Below are positions 1-9,282 of a stretch of 64,000 nucleotides of DNA, in pieces. The notes under the pieces were generated by a model. The model saw nothing but the letters and a program-made list of their open reading frames with translations, searched no databases and was not told the DNA's origin. The stretch covers positions 496,001 to 560,000 of the forward strand of contig CAVWBK010000002.1 in NCBI GenBank assembly GCA_963753245.1, written 5' to 3'. The position numbers and the translations under genes are program-made. This stretch comes from VRUE01 sp963753245. GTDB lineage: Bacteria > Actinomycetota > Thermoleophilia > Solirubrobacterales > 70-9. The stretch's first letter is position 1, and each line of letters begins with the position of its first letter.

Positions 1-1130
<1,130 letters not shown>

Positions 1131-1192
1131 GATATTTTTACCTTCATTGGCCTTGTGCGGTTTTCAAGCTCCACCGGGATCGTCTCGCAAAA

Positions 1193-1311
1193 TTCCGGTG
1201 GCACAGAGCGAAAGGGAGACACCTCTTCCCATTCCGAACAGAGCAGTTAAGCCTTTCAGCGCCGATGGTACTTGGGGGGCAACCCCCTGGGAGAGTAGGT
1301 CGCCGCCGGTT
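1193..1311 (+). rRNA. rrf: 5S ribosomal RNA
   Basis: A roughly 119-base 5S rRNA lies about 60 bases after 23S, in the usual rrn order. The ends pair (ttccggtggc with gccgccggtt), and the internal conserved stretch cattccgaacagagcagtta, as well as 'ggagagtaggtcgccgcc', are present. Ends are set from the terminal helix and may shift by one or two bases. Confidence 0.93.
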
Positions 1312-1317
1312 CTTCAT

Positions 1318-2519
1318 TCAGCTCGAGCCCGACTTCGATCGGGCTCGAGGTGTTTCTGCAGGCTTCGCGGGCCTTAGTGCGGCATCGAGGAAGACCCGTA
1401 GCCGCTCGTCGTAGCGGGCTGGGTCGACATTCCAGCTCTGGGTGTGACCGGCATGAGGGACGCGGTAGTAGGTCACCCAGCGGGGCAGATCGGCGGCGAG
1501 CTGTTCGCTGGTGTCGATTGGGACGAGTTCGTCCTCGCCGCCCTGAAAGAGCAGGATCGGGAGGCGGAGATCCTGGAGATGGTTAAAGACGTCAAGGGCT
1601 CCCCAGTCGGCATCGATGCGCGCATCGATCGTCCACTCGACCGGCAAGGCGAGAAAGCCAGGCAGGCCCATCTTAGTCGCGTTGAATTCAAGCGTCCTTC
1701 GCCAATCAAGGACAGGGGCGCCGGGGACGAGGCCCGCGACCCTGCCCGCCAATGGCGATTCCTCCATGAAGCGAGTGACCACCGCGCCGCCCATCGAGTA
1801 GCCGACGAGGATGAGTCGCTGGCATCGTGTGCCAGCGCGTAGGTGGCGGCGGCCTGCAGATCGTGCCACTCGGTGAGGCCCATGTGGTGCAAGCCGTCTG
1901 GACTGGCGGGGGCGCCGAGATCATTTCTGTAGGAGATCAGCAACGAGCTCAGGCCGAGGTGATCCAGTGTTGGAACCAGGCGCAGCCCCTCCTGCATGGT
2001 GCCGTTGATGCCGTGCACGACGATCGCCCAGGTGGCCGGTGCCCTCAGCGCGGCGATGCTCGGTATGACCCAGGCGGGCATCGGCCCCAATTCATCGGGC
2101 ACCGGCACGCTCGTGAATGGCAGTCCAAGTGACACGTGCGGATTCCCGCTGAAGACATTTGTGTTGATGGCGACGCTCGCGCCCGCGACCAGATAGCCCT
2201 CGAGGTCCCGCAGGCGGCGAGTAACGGTGCCCCAATCTCGGGTCAATACAGCCCCAACCACCGAGTGACCACCCTGCCAGTCGAGTCCGTAGACGCCGGG
2301 GCGTTCCGTATCGGCGCTGCGCTCGAGCCGAACCCTGTGCGACCAAACCGCCCTGACCGCGACCCGCTGGGCGGATGGGGCATGGTCGGGGATAAGCACG
2401 GCATCGGCGAAGTGCCAGCTGGCGAGGACTGCGCCGATTACGATCAGAACGAGGAAAAAGCCGCGCCGCTCAGCAGCCGATGCCGGTGAAGCCAGCCGAC
2501 GCAGGGCCGCCACCACCAA
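1318..2519 (-). pseudogene. alpha/beta hydrolase, membrane-anchored, frameshifted
   Basis: Two adjacent frames together make one alpha/beta hydrolase. The upstream frame has an N-terminal hydrophobic anchor (about residues 20-40) and the oxyanion-type segment VVHGINGTMQEG. The downstream frame continues with the nucleophile elbow GYSMGG, an acid region GGEDELVP and a histidine region PHAGHTQSW. The break is near 1820-1823: restoring one C in the GCC codon reconnects DA to QRLILVGYSMGG. The start is TTG at 2519, with GTG codons just after it. It follows a small ORF and another hydrolase on the same strand. A sequencing error is as likely as true inactivation. The substrate is unknown. Confidence 0.7.
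1322..1355 (+). terminator. rrn operon terminator hairpin
   Basis: A perfect 11-bp inverted repeat (ctcgagcccga at 1322-1332, tcgggctcgag at 1339-1349) with a 6-base loop directly follows 5S. Only a weak T run (tgttt) follows. The hairpin also lies inside the 3' end of the convergent hydrolase reading frame, so it encodes the last residues of that frame. Confidence 0.75.
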
Positions 2520-2546
2520 CCTGGGGGCGAGCCGCTGGTGCTCGGT

Positions 2547-2750
2547 TCAGGAGCCGGTGGCGATGCCACGGGCCCGACCGCTCGCGCGGGGCCTTGCCCC
2601 GGGGCGCGATGGATGTGAGCGGCGTCGGGACTCACAGCTGTGGGGCCCCTCAACGGCCTCCAGCCCGTACTCGCCGAGCGTGGCGAAATCGATCAGGAGG
2701 TCGACCGCGTCGGCCAGGCGTGTGGAGATTGTTGTTTTCGAATCGAACAT
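2547..2750 (-). CDS. small hypothetical protein (67 aa)
   Basis: A short frame lies between the two hydrolase genes on the same strand. Its ATG is 11 bases past the upstream hydrolase stop, and its TGA is in the same frame as the downstream hydrolase. The first half (FDSKTTISTRLADAVDLLID, then FATLGEYGLEAVE) looks like genuine protein with amphipathic helices; the second half is Arg/Pro/Ser-rich and low complexity. There is no clear ribosome-binding site and I do not recognise a family. Coding status rests on position and composition only. Confidence 0.35.
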   Translation of the reverse strand: MFDSKTTISTRLADAVDLLIDFATLGEYGLEAVEGPHSCESRRRSHPSRPGARPRASGRARGIATGS

Positions 2751-2761
2751 GGGTTCGCAAT

Positions 2762-3775
2762 CTAGGGGTGGTGCCGGATGCTTCCCCGGTTCTGCACGCG
2801 TTCTTGCATCTCGTGCCCGCCGGGCATCTTAGGCGCACTCGGAGTTTTCGTCGCTGCAGCTGCGAATCTCAGGACCAGGGCCGCGGTCTGAGCAGGCTTC
2901 TCGACATTTGGCGAATGGCCGGACCCCCTGATCAGTGCCGTTTGGGCCCCCGGAATCCGCGCGTAGGCGGCGAGCGCCTTCTTTGAGTCATAGATCTGGT
3001 CTTCGGCCCCGAAGATCGCCAAGAGAGGGACGCCGTCGACGCGAATCCGACGATTGAGTGGGATCGCGTTGCTGTAATCATCCTCCTCGCCGGGGGATTC
3101 CGCATAAGCGGTGTAGGTCATGCGATTGAAGTCTTCGACGAAGGCCTCAGGGACGTCATAGCCGGGAGCAAAGGCGACCCCGAGCCCTTCCTTGATCGCG
3201 AAATCCGGCGTCACCTGCCATAACCCTGGTCCGATCACTGGCAGCAAGGTGAGCTTTGCGGTGAAGGGCAGGCCGCCGGATTCATAGTTGTTATCGGGCG
3301 CCTGGTCGATGATCACCAACCTCTTGACGATCCCCGGCATTTCGCTCAGGGCGGTCGCCACCGTGCCCCCCAGTGAGTGGCCAACGACCGTCGCCTCATC
3401 TACCTTCAAGCGCCGCAGCGCCTCCGCCACAAACCGCGCTTGATCCTCTATCGAGTAGCCGGAGCCGGGTTTTTCAGAGCCGCCAAAGCCACGCAGATCG
3501 ACGGCGATCACTCGGTGATTGCGGTCCAACTGAGGGATCATTCCGTTCCACCAATCGATCGCGCAGGTGAAGCAGTGGATCAGGACGATCGGGCTGGCCG
3601 TGCGCGGGCCGCGTTCAAGCACCTGCATCCGCCCGCCCCTCAGCGTCAGGATCCGCCCGCCGGGCACGGTGACGGCCGCCGGCTTGGTTTCGCCCTCAAC
3701 TACCAGGGCGTTGATGCCCGCCAGCAAGGCGATCACCACGAGCACGGCGAACACGATTTTCCACCCTCTGCCCAT
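2762..3775 (-). CDS. alpha/beta hydrolase with N-terminal membrane anchor
   Basis: A 337-residue alpha/beta-fold hydrolase. An N-terminal hydrophobic segment (about residues 6-25) suggests a signal anchor. The fold signatures are in order: LIHCFTCAIDWWNGMIPQL (oxyanion region), the DLRGFGGSEKP strand, nucleophile elbow GHSLGG, acid region IFGAEDQIYD and histidine region GSGHSPNVEKP. The ATG at 3775 was chosen because the hydrophobic anchor begins there; upstream in-frame codons run antisense into murA. It is divergent from murA, with only 25 bases between start codons. Substrate unknown; likely an esterase or epoxide-hydrolase-type enzyme acting at the membrane. Confidence 0.8.
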   Translation of the reverse strand: MGRGWKIVFAVLVVIALLAGINALVVEGETKPAAVTVPGGRILTLRGGRMQVLERGPRTASPIVLIHCFTCAIDWWNGMIPQLDRNHRVIAVDLRGFGGSEKPGSGYSIEDQARFVAEALRRLKVDEATVVGHSLGGTVATALSEMPGIVKRLVIIDQAPDNNYESGGLPFTAKLTLLPVIGPGLWQVTPDFAIKEGLGVAFAPGYDVPEAFVEDFNRMTYTAYAESPGEEDDYSNAIPLNRRIRVDGVPLLAIFGAEDQIYDSKKALAAYARIPGAQTALIRGSGHSPNVEKPAQTAALVLRFAAAATKTPSAPKMPGGHEMQERVQNRGSIRHHP

Positions 3776-3800
3776 GGCGATCGTTACCCTAGCCGGAGCC

Positions 3801-5099
3801 ATGGAGAAATTCGTGATCCAAGGAGGGGCGCCACTCTCCGGAGAGCTGACCGTCGCCGGCAATAAGAATGCCGCGCTGCCGATCCTCGCGGCGAGTCTGC
3901 TCACCGAGGAGGAGCTCCTCCTGCATCGGGTTCCTAGAATTCGGGACACCGAGGCGCAGATTGCGCTGCTCGAAGGGCTCGGTGTCGAGGCTGCCTGGGT
4001 TGCCGACAACAGCTTGCGCCTCTGTGCGGCTTCGGTGTCCGAGGTCTCCGTCGACGAGGATCTCTCGAGCAAGATTCGGGCCTCATTTCTGCTCGCCGGC
4101 CCGCTGCTCGCCCGCTTTGGAGAGGCGAGGATGCCGCCTCCCGGCGGTGATTTCATCGGCCGCCGGCGCCTCGACGCCCACCTCGACGCCTTCAAGGACC
4201 TCGGCGCTCGGATTGAGGGCGAGCGCTGGATCGAGCTGACAGCCCCGACCGAGGGCCTTCATGCCTGCGCGATCTTCATGGATGAGCCATCGGTCATGGG
4301 CACCGAGAATGCGTTGATGGCTGCGGCCCTTACTCCGGGGCCGACGACGATCTCCAACGCGGCCTCTGAGCCCCACGTCCAGGACCTAGCCCGGCTGTTG
4401 TCCGCGATGGGGGCCACCGTCGATGGGATCGGGTCCAACGTGATGACCGTGCACGGCCGCGACCGACTCGGCGGCGCCGAGCACACGATCTCCCCCGATC
4501 ACATCGAGGTTGGCAGCTTCATGGCCCTCGCCGCGGCAACCGGGGGCGAGCTGCGGATCCACGATGCGGGCCCCTCTGACCTAGTCATGGTACGCCGACA
4601 ATTCCGCCGTCTCGGCCTCGCTTCGAAGACCGATGGCGAGGATGTGATCGTCCCTCCGGGCCAGCGCCTGCGGGTCAAGACCGACATCGGCGGCGCGATC
4701 CCCAAGATCGAGGACGGACCCTGGCCTGCCTTCCCAGCCGATCTGACCTCGATCGCCCTGGCGCTTGCGACCCAGGCCGATGGCGAGGTCCTGATCTTCG
4801 AGAAGATGTTCGAGAATCGCCTCTTTTTTGTCGACAAGCTGGTCGCGATGGGCGCTCGGATCACGCTGTGCGATCCCCACCGGGCGATCGTCAGCGGTCC
4901 GAGCCGGCTTCATGGGGAACGGGTGGAGAGCCCCGATATCCGGGCTGGCATGGCGATGCTCATCGCGGCGCTGGCCGCCGACGGAATCTCGGAGATCGGC
5001 AATATCAGGCAGATCGATCGTGGATATGAGCAAATCGATGCTCGACTGCGATCGCTCGGTGCCCAGATTGAACGGGTCTCTGCGGAGATCCCTGCCTAG
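3801..5099 (+). CDS. murA: UDP-N-acetylglucosamine 1-carboxyvinyltransferase
   Basis: MurA transfers enolpyruvate from PEP to UDP-GlcNAc, the first committed step of peptidoglycan synthesis, in the cytoplasm. The 432-residue product begins at ATG 3801 with MEKFVIQGGAPLSGE and has the K22-N23 pair (NKNA) expected at the active site. The loop normally reading PGGCxIG here reads PPGGDFIG, with Asp117 where most bacteria have the fosfomycin-reactive Cys. Asp at this position is known from mycobacterial and chlamydial enzymes and gives intrinsic fosfomycin insensitivity. A possible -10 (taccct, 3785-3790) sits 10 bases before the ATG. hisZ follows after 39 bases. Confidence 0.96.
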   Translation: MEKFVIQGGAPLSGELTVAGNKNAALPILAASLLTEEELLLHRVPRIRDTEAQIALLEGLGVEAAWVADNSLRLCAASVSEVSVDEDLSSKIRASFLLAGPLLARFGEARMPPPGGDFIGRRRLDAHLDAFKDLGARIEGERWIELTAPTEGLHACAIFMDEPSVMGTENALMAAALTPGPTTISNAASEPHVQDLARLLSAMGATVDGIGSNVMTVHGRDRLGGAEHTISPDHIEVGSFMALAAATGGELRIHDAGPSDLVMVRRQFRRLGLASKTDGEDVIVPPGQRLRVKTDIGGAIPKIEDGPWPAFPADLTSIALALATQADGEVLIFEKMFENRLFFVDKLVAMGARITLCDPHRAIVSGPSRLHGERVESPDIRAGMAMLIAALAADGISEIGNIRQIDRGYEQIDARLRSLGAQIERVSAEIPA

Positions 5100-5138
5100 C
5101 AGGGCTTTCCCCGTCGCTCTCGTAAGGTCCGGCGGAAG

Positions 5139-6134
5139 ATGATTCACCCGATACCGCCCGGAACCAGGGACGTGCTGCCCGACGAGATGCGCGAGTTGCG
5201 CAAGCTCCACGTCGCCCTGATCGAGGTTTTTGAACGTTTTGGCTTTGGCGAGGTTGCCACCCCGGCGATTGAGTACGACGAGGTGCTCGCGCGGGGAGAC
5301 GGACGCTCCGCCGGCAGCGGCTATCGCTTCTTCGACGAGAGCGGAGACCTGCTCGCGCTGCGAGCAGAAATGACGGTCCCGATCGCGCGACTTGCCGCAA
5401 GTCGCTACGCGTCCACCAAGGAGCCCGTACGCCTCTGCTACCTGGCCAACGCCTTTCGCGCCGTGCGACCCCAGCGCGGACAGATGCGGGAATTCACCCA
5501 GGCGGGCGTCGAGCTGATTGGCGCCCCGGCCCCACAGGGCACGGCGGAGGTGATCGAGGTACTCGAGGCCGCACTGGACGCGGCCGGCCTCGACCGAGCC
5601 GTGATCGGTCTCGGCGACGCCGACCTCTATCGTCAGCTCCTGGCGGAGTTCGGTGTCGGTGATGAGGCGCGCGACTCGATTCTCGCGCGCCTCGCGACGC
5701 ACGACCTTGTCGGCCTCGAGTCCGAGCTCTCTGCCCTGGAGGGAATCGATGCGAAGCAGTGCGCCACCTGCGTCACCCTCTCTCAGCTGCGCGGCGGACC
5801 TGAGGTGTTAGATGAGGCGCGGGCTCTGGGCGGCACAGCGGTCGAGCGGGCGACCACGCGAATCGGTGAAACCGTCGAGGCCCTGGAGGCACGCGGCGCC
5901 GCCGATCGGGTTCGCATCGACCTCGGCCTGTTGCGCGACCTCGGCTATTACAGTGGCGCCATCCTCGAGGTTTATGACCCAGCCTTGGGCCACGTTCTCG
6001 GCGGCGGCGGGCGCTATGACGGCCTGCTCAAGCGCTTCGGGGTCGATCTGCCGGCGGCCGGGTTTGCGCTCTACATGGAGCGCGTGCACGTCGCCCAGAT
6101 GGAAGAGGAGCCGGCGGCCGGGGGCGAGGCGTGA
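5139..6134 (+). CDS. hisZ: ATP phosphoribosyltransferase regulatory subunit
   Basis: A HisRS-like protein of 331 residues. It has the class II aminoacyl-tRNA synthetase catalytic fold (PPGTRDVLPDEM at the N-terminus, LRAEMTVPIAR, LGYYSGAILEVY, LGGGGRYDGLL) but ends there, with no C-terminal anticodon-binding domain. A true HisRS would exceed 400 residues. With the short-form HisG encoded next, this fits HisZ, the subunit that completes and feedback-regulates short HisG for the first step of histidine synthesis. Its stop overlaps the hisG GTG (GTGA). A possible -10 (taaggt, 5123-5128) sits 10 bases before the ATG. Confidence 0.9.
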   Translation: MIHPIPPGTRDVLPDEMRELRKLHVALIEVFERFGFGEVATPAIEYDEVLARGDGRSAGSGYRFFDESGDLLALRAEMTVPIARLAASRYASTKEPVRLCYLANAFRAVRPQRGQMREFTQAGVELIGAPAPQGTAEVIEVLEAALDAAGLDRAVIGLGDADLYRQLLAEFGVGDEARDSILARLATHDLVGLESELSALEGIDAKQCATCVTLSQLRGGPEVLDEARALGGTAVERATTRIGETVEALEARGAADRVRIDLGLLRDLGYYSGAILEVYDPALGHVLGGGGRYDGLLKRFGVDLPAAGFALYMERVHVAQMEEEPAAGGEA

Positions 6135-6811
6135 GCGGCGGCCTCGCCGGCATGGGCCGGACCAAGGTTGACGGACCGCTGAAACTTGCTGTTCCGCGCG
6201 GGGCACTGCTCAACGAGACCCTTGATGCACTCGAGATGGTCGGGATCGGCACGGCCGCGCTCCGCGGTGACTCCCGCGCGCTGATCTTTCCCGGTGAGGA
6301 GATAACTCTGGTCACGATGCGACCCTCCGATGTACCCACCTATGTCGAGGCGGGCGCCGCCGACGTGGGCATCACCGGTAAGGACGTGTTGCTCGAGCAG
6401 GCCGACAGGGTTGTCTATGAGCTGCTTGACCTCGGCTTTGGTCGCTGCCGAATGGTGCTCGCCGGCCGCAAGGGCGACACCAAGCTTGGCGAATCCCAGC
6501 GCCGCCTAGGGATGATGCGGATCGCGACCAAGTATCCGCGGATCGCAGAGCGCCATTTCGAGGAAACCGGTCGGCAGGTCGAGGTGATCGAGGTCAAGGG
6601 GTCGGTCGAGCTGGCACCGCTGATCGGCCTCGGTGATGGGATCGTCGATTTGGTCGCCACCGGCCGCACGTTGGAGGAGAACGACCTCGAGGTACGCGAG
6701 CAGATCGTTGATTGCACCGCCCGCTTCGTCGCCAACCGCGTCGCCCACAAGCTGCGCTCGCGCGAGGTTGACGAGCTGACCGCGAAGCTGCGCGAGGCGA
6801 GCTCGCAGTGA
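6131..6811 (+). CDS. hisG: ATP phosphoribosyltransferase, short form
   Basis: Catalyses ATP + PRPP to phosphoribosyl-ATP, the entry step of histidine biosynthesis. The 226-residue length is that of the short HisG family, which lacks the C-terminal regulatory domain and needs HisZ. The family start LKLAVPRGALLNETL, the ADVGITGKDVL segment and the C-terminal PRPP-binding stretch DLVATGRTLEENDL are visible. GTG 6131 overlaps the hisZ stop by four bases; an internal ATG at 6152 is an alternative start. It overlaps hisD by GTGA. Confidence 0.93.
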   Translation: MSGGLAGMGRTKVDGPLKLAVPRGALLNETLDALEMVGIGTAALRGDSRALIFPGEEITLVTMRPSDVPTYVEAGAADVGITGKDVLLEQADRVVYELLDLGFGRCRMVLAGRKGDTKLGESQRRLGMMRIATKYPRIAERHFEETGRQVEVIEVKGSVELAPLIGLGDGIVDLVATGRTLEENDLEVREQIVDCTARFVANRVAHKLRSREVDELTAKLREASSQ

Positions 6812-8073
6812 GAATCGAGCGTTTCGAGTGGGAGGGGGCTACGGCCACTGCGATCCGAATCCGCGGCTGGCGATCCTCCCTGGCCCAGCCTCCCGTTGTC
6901 GATGAGATCTTTCGGCGCGTGGTCGGTGAGGGCGACGCCGCGGTGCTCGAGCTCACTAATCGACTTGACGCAACTGCGAACCCGCGAGATTCACTACTGG
7001 TTGACCCCCAGCGGGCGGCCGCCGCCCTCGCTTCTCTGGATCCGGCTCTGCGCGAAGCGCTCGAGCTCGCCGCGGCCAACATCCGCGCCGTGGCAGAGGC
7101 CCAGCTCATCGGACCGGCGCGGATCGAGCTGCCCCAGGGGCAGACTGTGAGCGTCCGCGAGGTGGCGCTTGGAGCCGCCGGCGTCTACGCGCCGGGTGGC
7201 CGCGCTGCCTACCCCTCGAGCGTGCTGATGTGTGCGATCCCCGCGCAGGTTGCCGGGGTCGAGCGGATCGCGCTCGCTTCACCACCGGGGGCCGAGGGCG
7301 GGCCGGGCGAGTTGGTGCTCGCTGCGGCTGCGCTTTGCGGAATCGAAGAGATTTACGCGATGGGCGGCGCTCAGGCAATCTTCGCGCTCGCCTACGGCAC
7401 CGAGACGATCCGCGGGGTCGATGTCGTCGCCGGGCCCGGCAATGCCTGGGTGCGCGAGGCCAAGCGCGCGGTCGCGGGCGTCGTGCGGATTGACTCGCTC
7501 GCCGGGCCCTCGGAGCTGATGGTCATACTCGGGCACGACACCAACCCCGAGTGGGTGGCGCTCGACCTCTGCGCGCAGGCCGAGCACGGTCAGGACAGTC
7601 CGCTCCTGGCCGTGGCGGTCGAGGCCAGGGTCCTCGAGGAGCTCGCGTCGTCCGCCGCCGCCGCCGCCGCCCGAACCAGTGTCAAGGACGCCAGGCTGGC
7701 GCTGGTCCAGGTCCCCGACCTAAGCGACGCAATCGAGCTCGCAAATTCCTTTGCCCCTGAGCATCTGGAGCTGATGGAGGAGGACGCAGCGCTGCTCGCC
7801 GATCGCGTCACGACAGCGGGCTGTATCTTTGCCGGCCGCCACGGGGCAACCGCCTTCGGTGACTACGCCGCCGGTTCAAACCACGTGCTGCCGACCGGCG
7901 GGGCCGGTCGCTTTTCCGGGCCCCTGGGGCCGGACACCTTTCGTCGCCGGATCGCCACCGTGGAGGTACCGCGGGGGGCGGCGATGATGCTCGCCCCGGT
8001 GGTGGATGTCATGGCCCGGGCCGAGGGCTTCCCCGTGCACGCTGAGTCAGCGATGATTAGAACCGATGAGTGA
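6808..8073 (+). CDS. hisD: histidinol dehydrogenase
   Basis: Zinc- and NAD-dependent enzyme oxidising L-histidinol to L-histidine, the last two steps of the pathway. It is 421 residues, about family length. Motifs: VYAPGGRAAYPSSVLM, the AIFALAYGTETI region, VDVVAGPGNAWVREAKRAV, IDSLAGPSELMV, QAEHGQDSP and the catalytic Glu-His in SFAPEHLELM. GTG start overlaps the hisG stop (GTGA) and its own end overlaps hisB by 8 bases, so the genes are translationally coupled. The first 40 residues are poorly conserved. Confidence 0.95.
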   Translation: MRIERFEWEGATATAIRIRGWRSSLAQPPVVDEIFRRVVGEGDAAVLELTNRLDATANPRDSLLVDPQRAAAALASLDPALREALELAAANIRAVAEAQLIGPARIELPQGQTVSVREVALGAAGVYAPGGRAAYPSSVLMCAIPAQVAGVERIALASPPGAEGGPGELVLAAAALCGIEEIYAMGGAQAIFALAYGTETIRGVDVVAGPGNAWVREAKRAVAGVVRIDSLAGPSELMVILGHDTNPEWVALDLCAQAEHGQDSPLLAVAVEARVLEELASSAAAAAARTSVKDARLALVQVPDLSDAIELANSFAPEHLELMEEDAALLADRVTTAGCIFAGRHGATAFGDYAAGSNHVLPTGGAGRFSGPLGPDTFRRRIATVEVPRGAAMMLAPVVDVMARAEGFPVHAESAMIRTDE

Positions 8074-8659
8074 CCGCAAAGCGACAAAGGAACGCCGCAC
8101 CGCCGAGACCCAGATCCGGCTCTCGCTGGATCTCGATGGCGGGGCCTCGAGCGCATCAAGCGGGGTTGGCTTCTTGGACCACATGCTCGACCTGCTCGCC
8201 CGCCACGGGCGTCTTGGCCTTGAGCTGAAGGCCAGCGGGGACCTCGAGACCGGCGCTCACCACACGGTCGAGGACGTCGGCATCGTCCTCGGTCAAGCGC
8301 TCGATGAGGCACTTGGGAACCGCGCCGGGATTCGCCGCTACGGGTCGGCACTGGTGCCGATGGACGAGTCGCTCGCCGAGTGTGCGATCGATATCTCCGG
8401 TCGACCGCTATGCGTATTTGACGCGCAGCTGCCGGTCGCCTCGATCGCCGGGTTTGACACCGAGCTCACTGAGGAGTTCTTCCGTGCGGTCGCCAACAGC
8501 GCCAAGTTGACCCTCCACGTCACCGTCCGCGAGGGGAGCAACGCCCACCACATGATCGAGGCCTGCTTTAAGGCCTTCGCCCGCGCCCTACGGGTCGCGG
8601 TCTCGATCGACCCCGACGAGACAGGCGTGCCGTCGACCAAGGGAACCCTGAGCCTGTGA
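8066..8659 (+). CDS. hisB: imidazoleglycerol-phosphate dehydratase
   Basis: Manganese-dependent dehydratase turning imidazoleglycerol phosphate into imidazole acetol phosphate. The 197-residue product is the monofunctional form with no HAD phosphatase domain. Metal-binding histidine signatures are present: FLDHMLDLLARHG, AHHTVEDVGIVLGQAL and the second half NAHHMIEACFKAFARAL. It starts at ATG 8066 inside the end of hisD and overlaps hisH by GTGA. hisC, hisE, hisI and a histidinol phosphatase are absent from this cluster and must be elsewhere. Confidence 0.95.
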   Translation: MSDRKATKERRTAETQIRLSLDLDGGASSASSGVGFLDHMLDLLARHGRLGLELKASGDLETGAHHTVEDVGIVLGQALDEALGNRAGIRRYGSALVPMDESLAECAIDISGRPLCVFDAQLPVASIAGFDTELTEEFFRAVANSAKLTLHVTVREGSNAHHMIEACFKAFARALRVAVSIDPDETGVPSTKGTLSL

Positions 8660-9282
8660 GCGCCCGGATCGCAATTCTCGATTACGGGATGGGCAACCTG
8701 CGCTCGGTCGAGAAGGCCCTGGAGCACGTCGGGGCTCGGGCCGAGATCAGCGCCGAGCCAGCAGTTGTGCGCGCGGTCGACGGTGTGGTCCTGCCGGGTG
8801 TGGGGGCCTTCCCCAGGGCGATGGAGGAGATCAGGCGGCGGGGCCTTGATGAACTGATCGCCGAGCGCCGTGCAGTCGGCGTGCCGATTCTCGGAATCTG
8901 CCTCGGCCTGCAACTGCTCTTTGACTCCACCACCGAGCTCGGCGGCGCCCAGGGTCTTGGCTTGCTCGAGGGCCCGGTGGGCGAGCTCGATGCCGAGGAC
9001 CTCAAGGTCCCCCACATCGGCTGGTCGGCTGTGCGCTGGGAGCGACCCTCGGCGCTGGTCGAGGGCATCGAATCAGAGACGCCCTTTTACTTCGTCCACT
9101 CATTTGCGCCGATGCCAATCCACGAGGATTTGCTCGGGAGCGCCGACTACGGCGGACGATTCGGCTGCGCCGCCCAGCGCGACAACGTCTTTGGCGTGCA
9201 ATTTCACCCTGAGAAGTCGAGCTCCGCGGGATTACGCCTGCTTTCCAACTTCACCGGGATCTGCGCCTCCGTACCCGCGTGA
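8656..9282 (+). CDS. hisH: imidazole glycerol phosphate synthase, glutaminase subunit
   Basis: Class I glutamine amidotransferase subunit that supplies ammonia to HisF. The 208-residue product has LDYGMGNLRSVEKAL at the N-terminus, the nucleophile elbow GICLGLQLLFD (Cys near residue 82) and the His-Glu part of the triad in VQFHPEKSS. It starts GTG overlapping the hisB stop by four bases and in turn overlaps hisA by four (GTGA). Its partner hisF lies beyond hisA, after a 38-base break with its own promoter-like box. Confidence 0.95.
   Translation: MSARIAILDYGMGNLRSVEKALEHVGARAEISAEPAVVRAVDGVVLPGVGAFPRAMEEIRRRGLDELIAERRAVGVPILGICLGLQLLFDSTTELGGAQGLGLLEGPVGELDAEDLKVPHIGWSAVRWERPSALVEGIESETPFYFVHSFAPMPIHEDLLGSADYGGRFGCAAQRDNVFGVQFHPEKSSSAGLRLLSNFTGICASVPA

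Noticed and set aside
2762..4195. N-terminal extension of the hydrolase to 477 residues
   Set aside because: The added 140 residues are Ser/Arg-rich antisense of murA; the membrane anchor starts at ATG 3775.
3567..5099. Longer murA starting at 3567
   Set aside because: Extra residues are antisense to the hydrolase; MEKFVIQGG at 3801 is the family start and gives canonical Lys22/Asp117 numbering.
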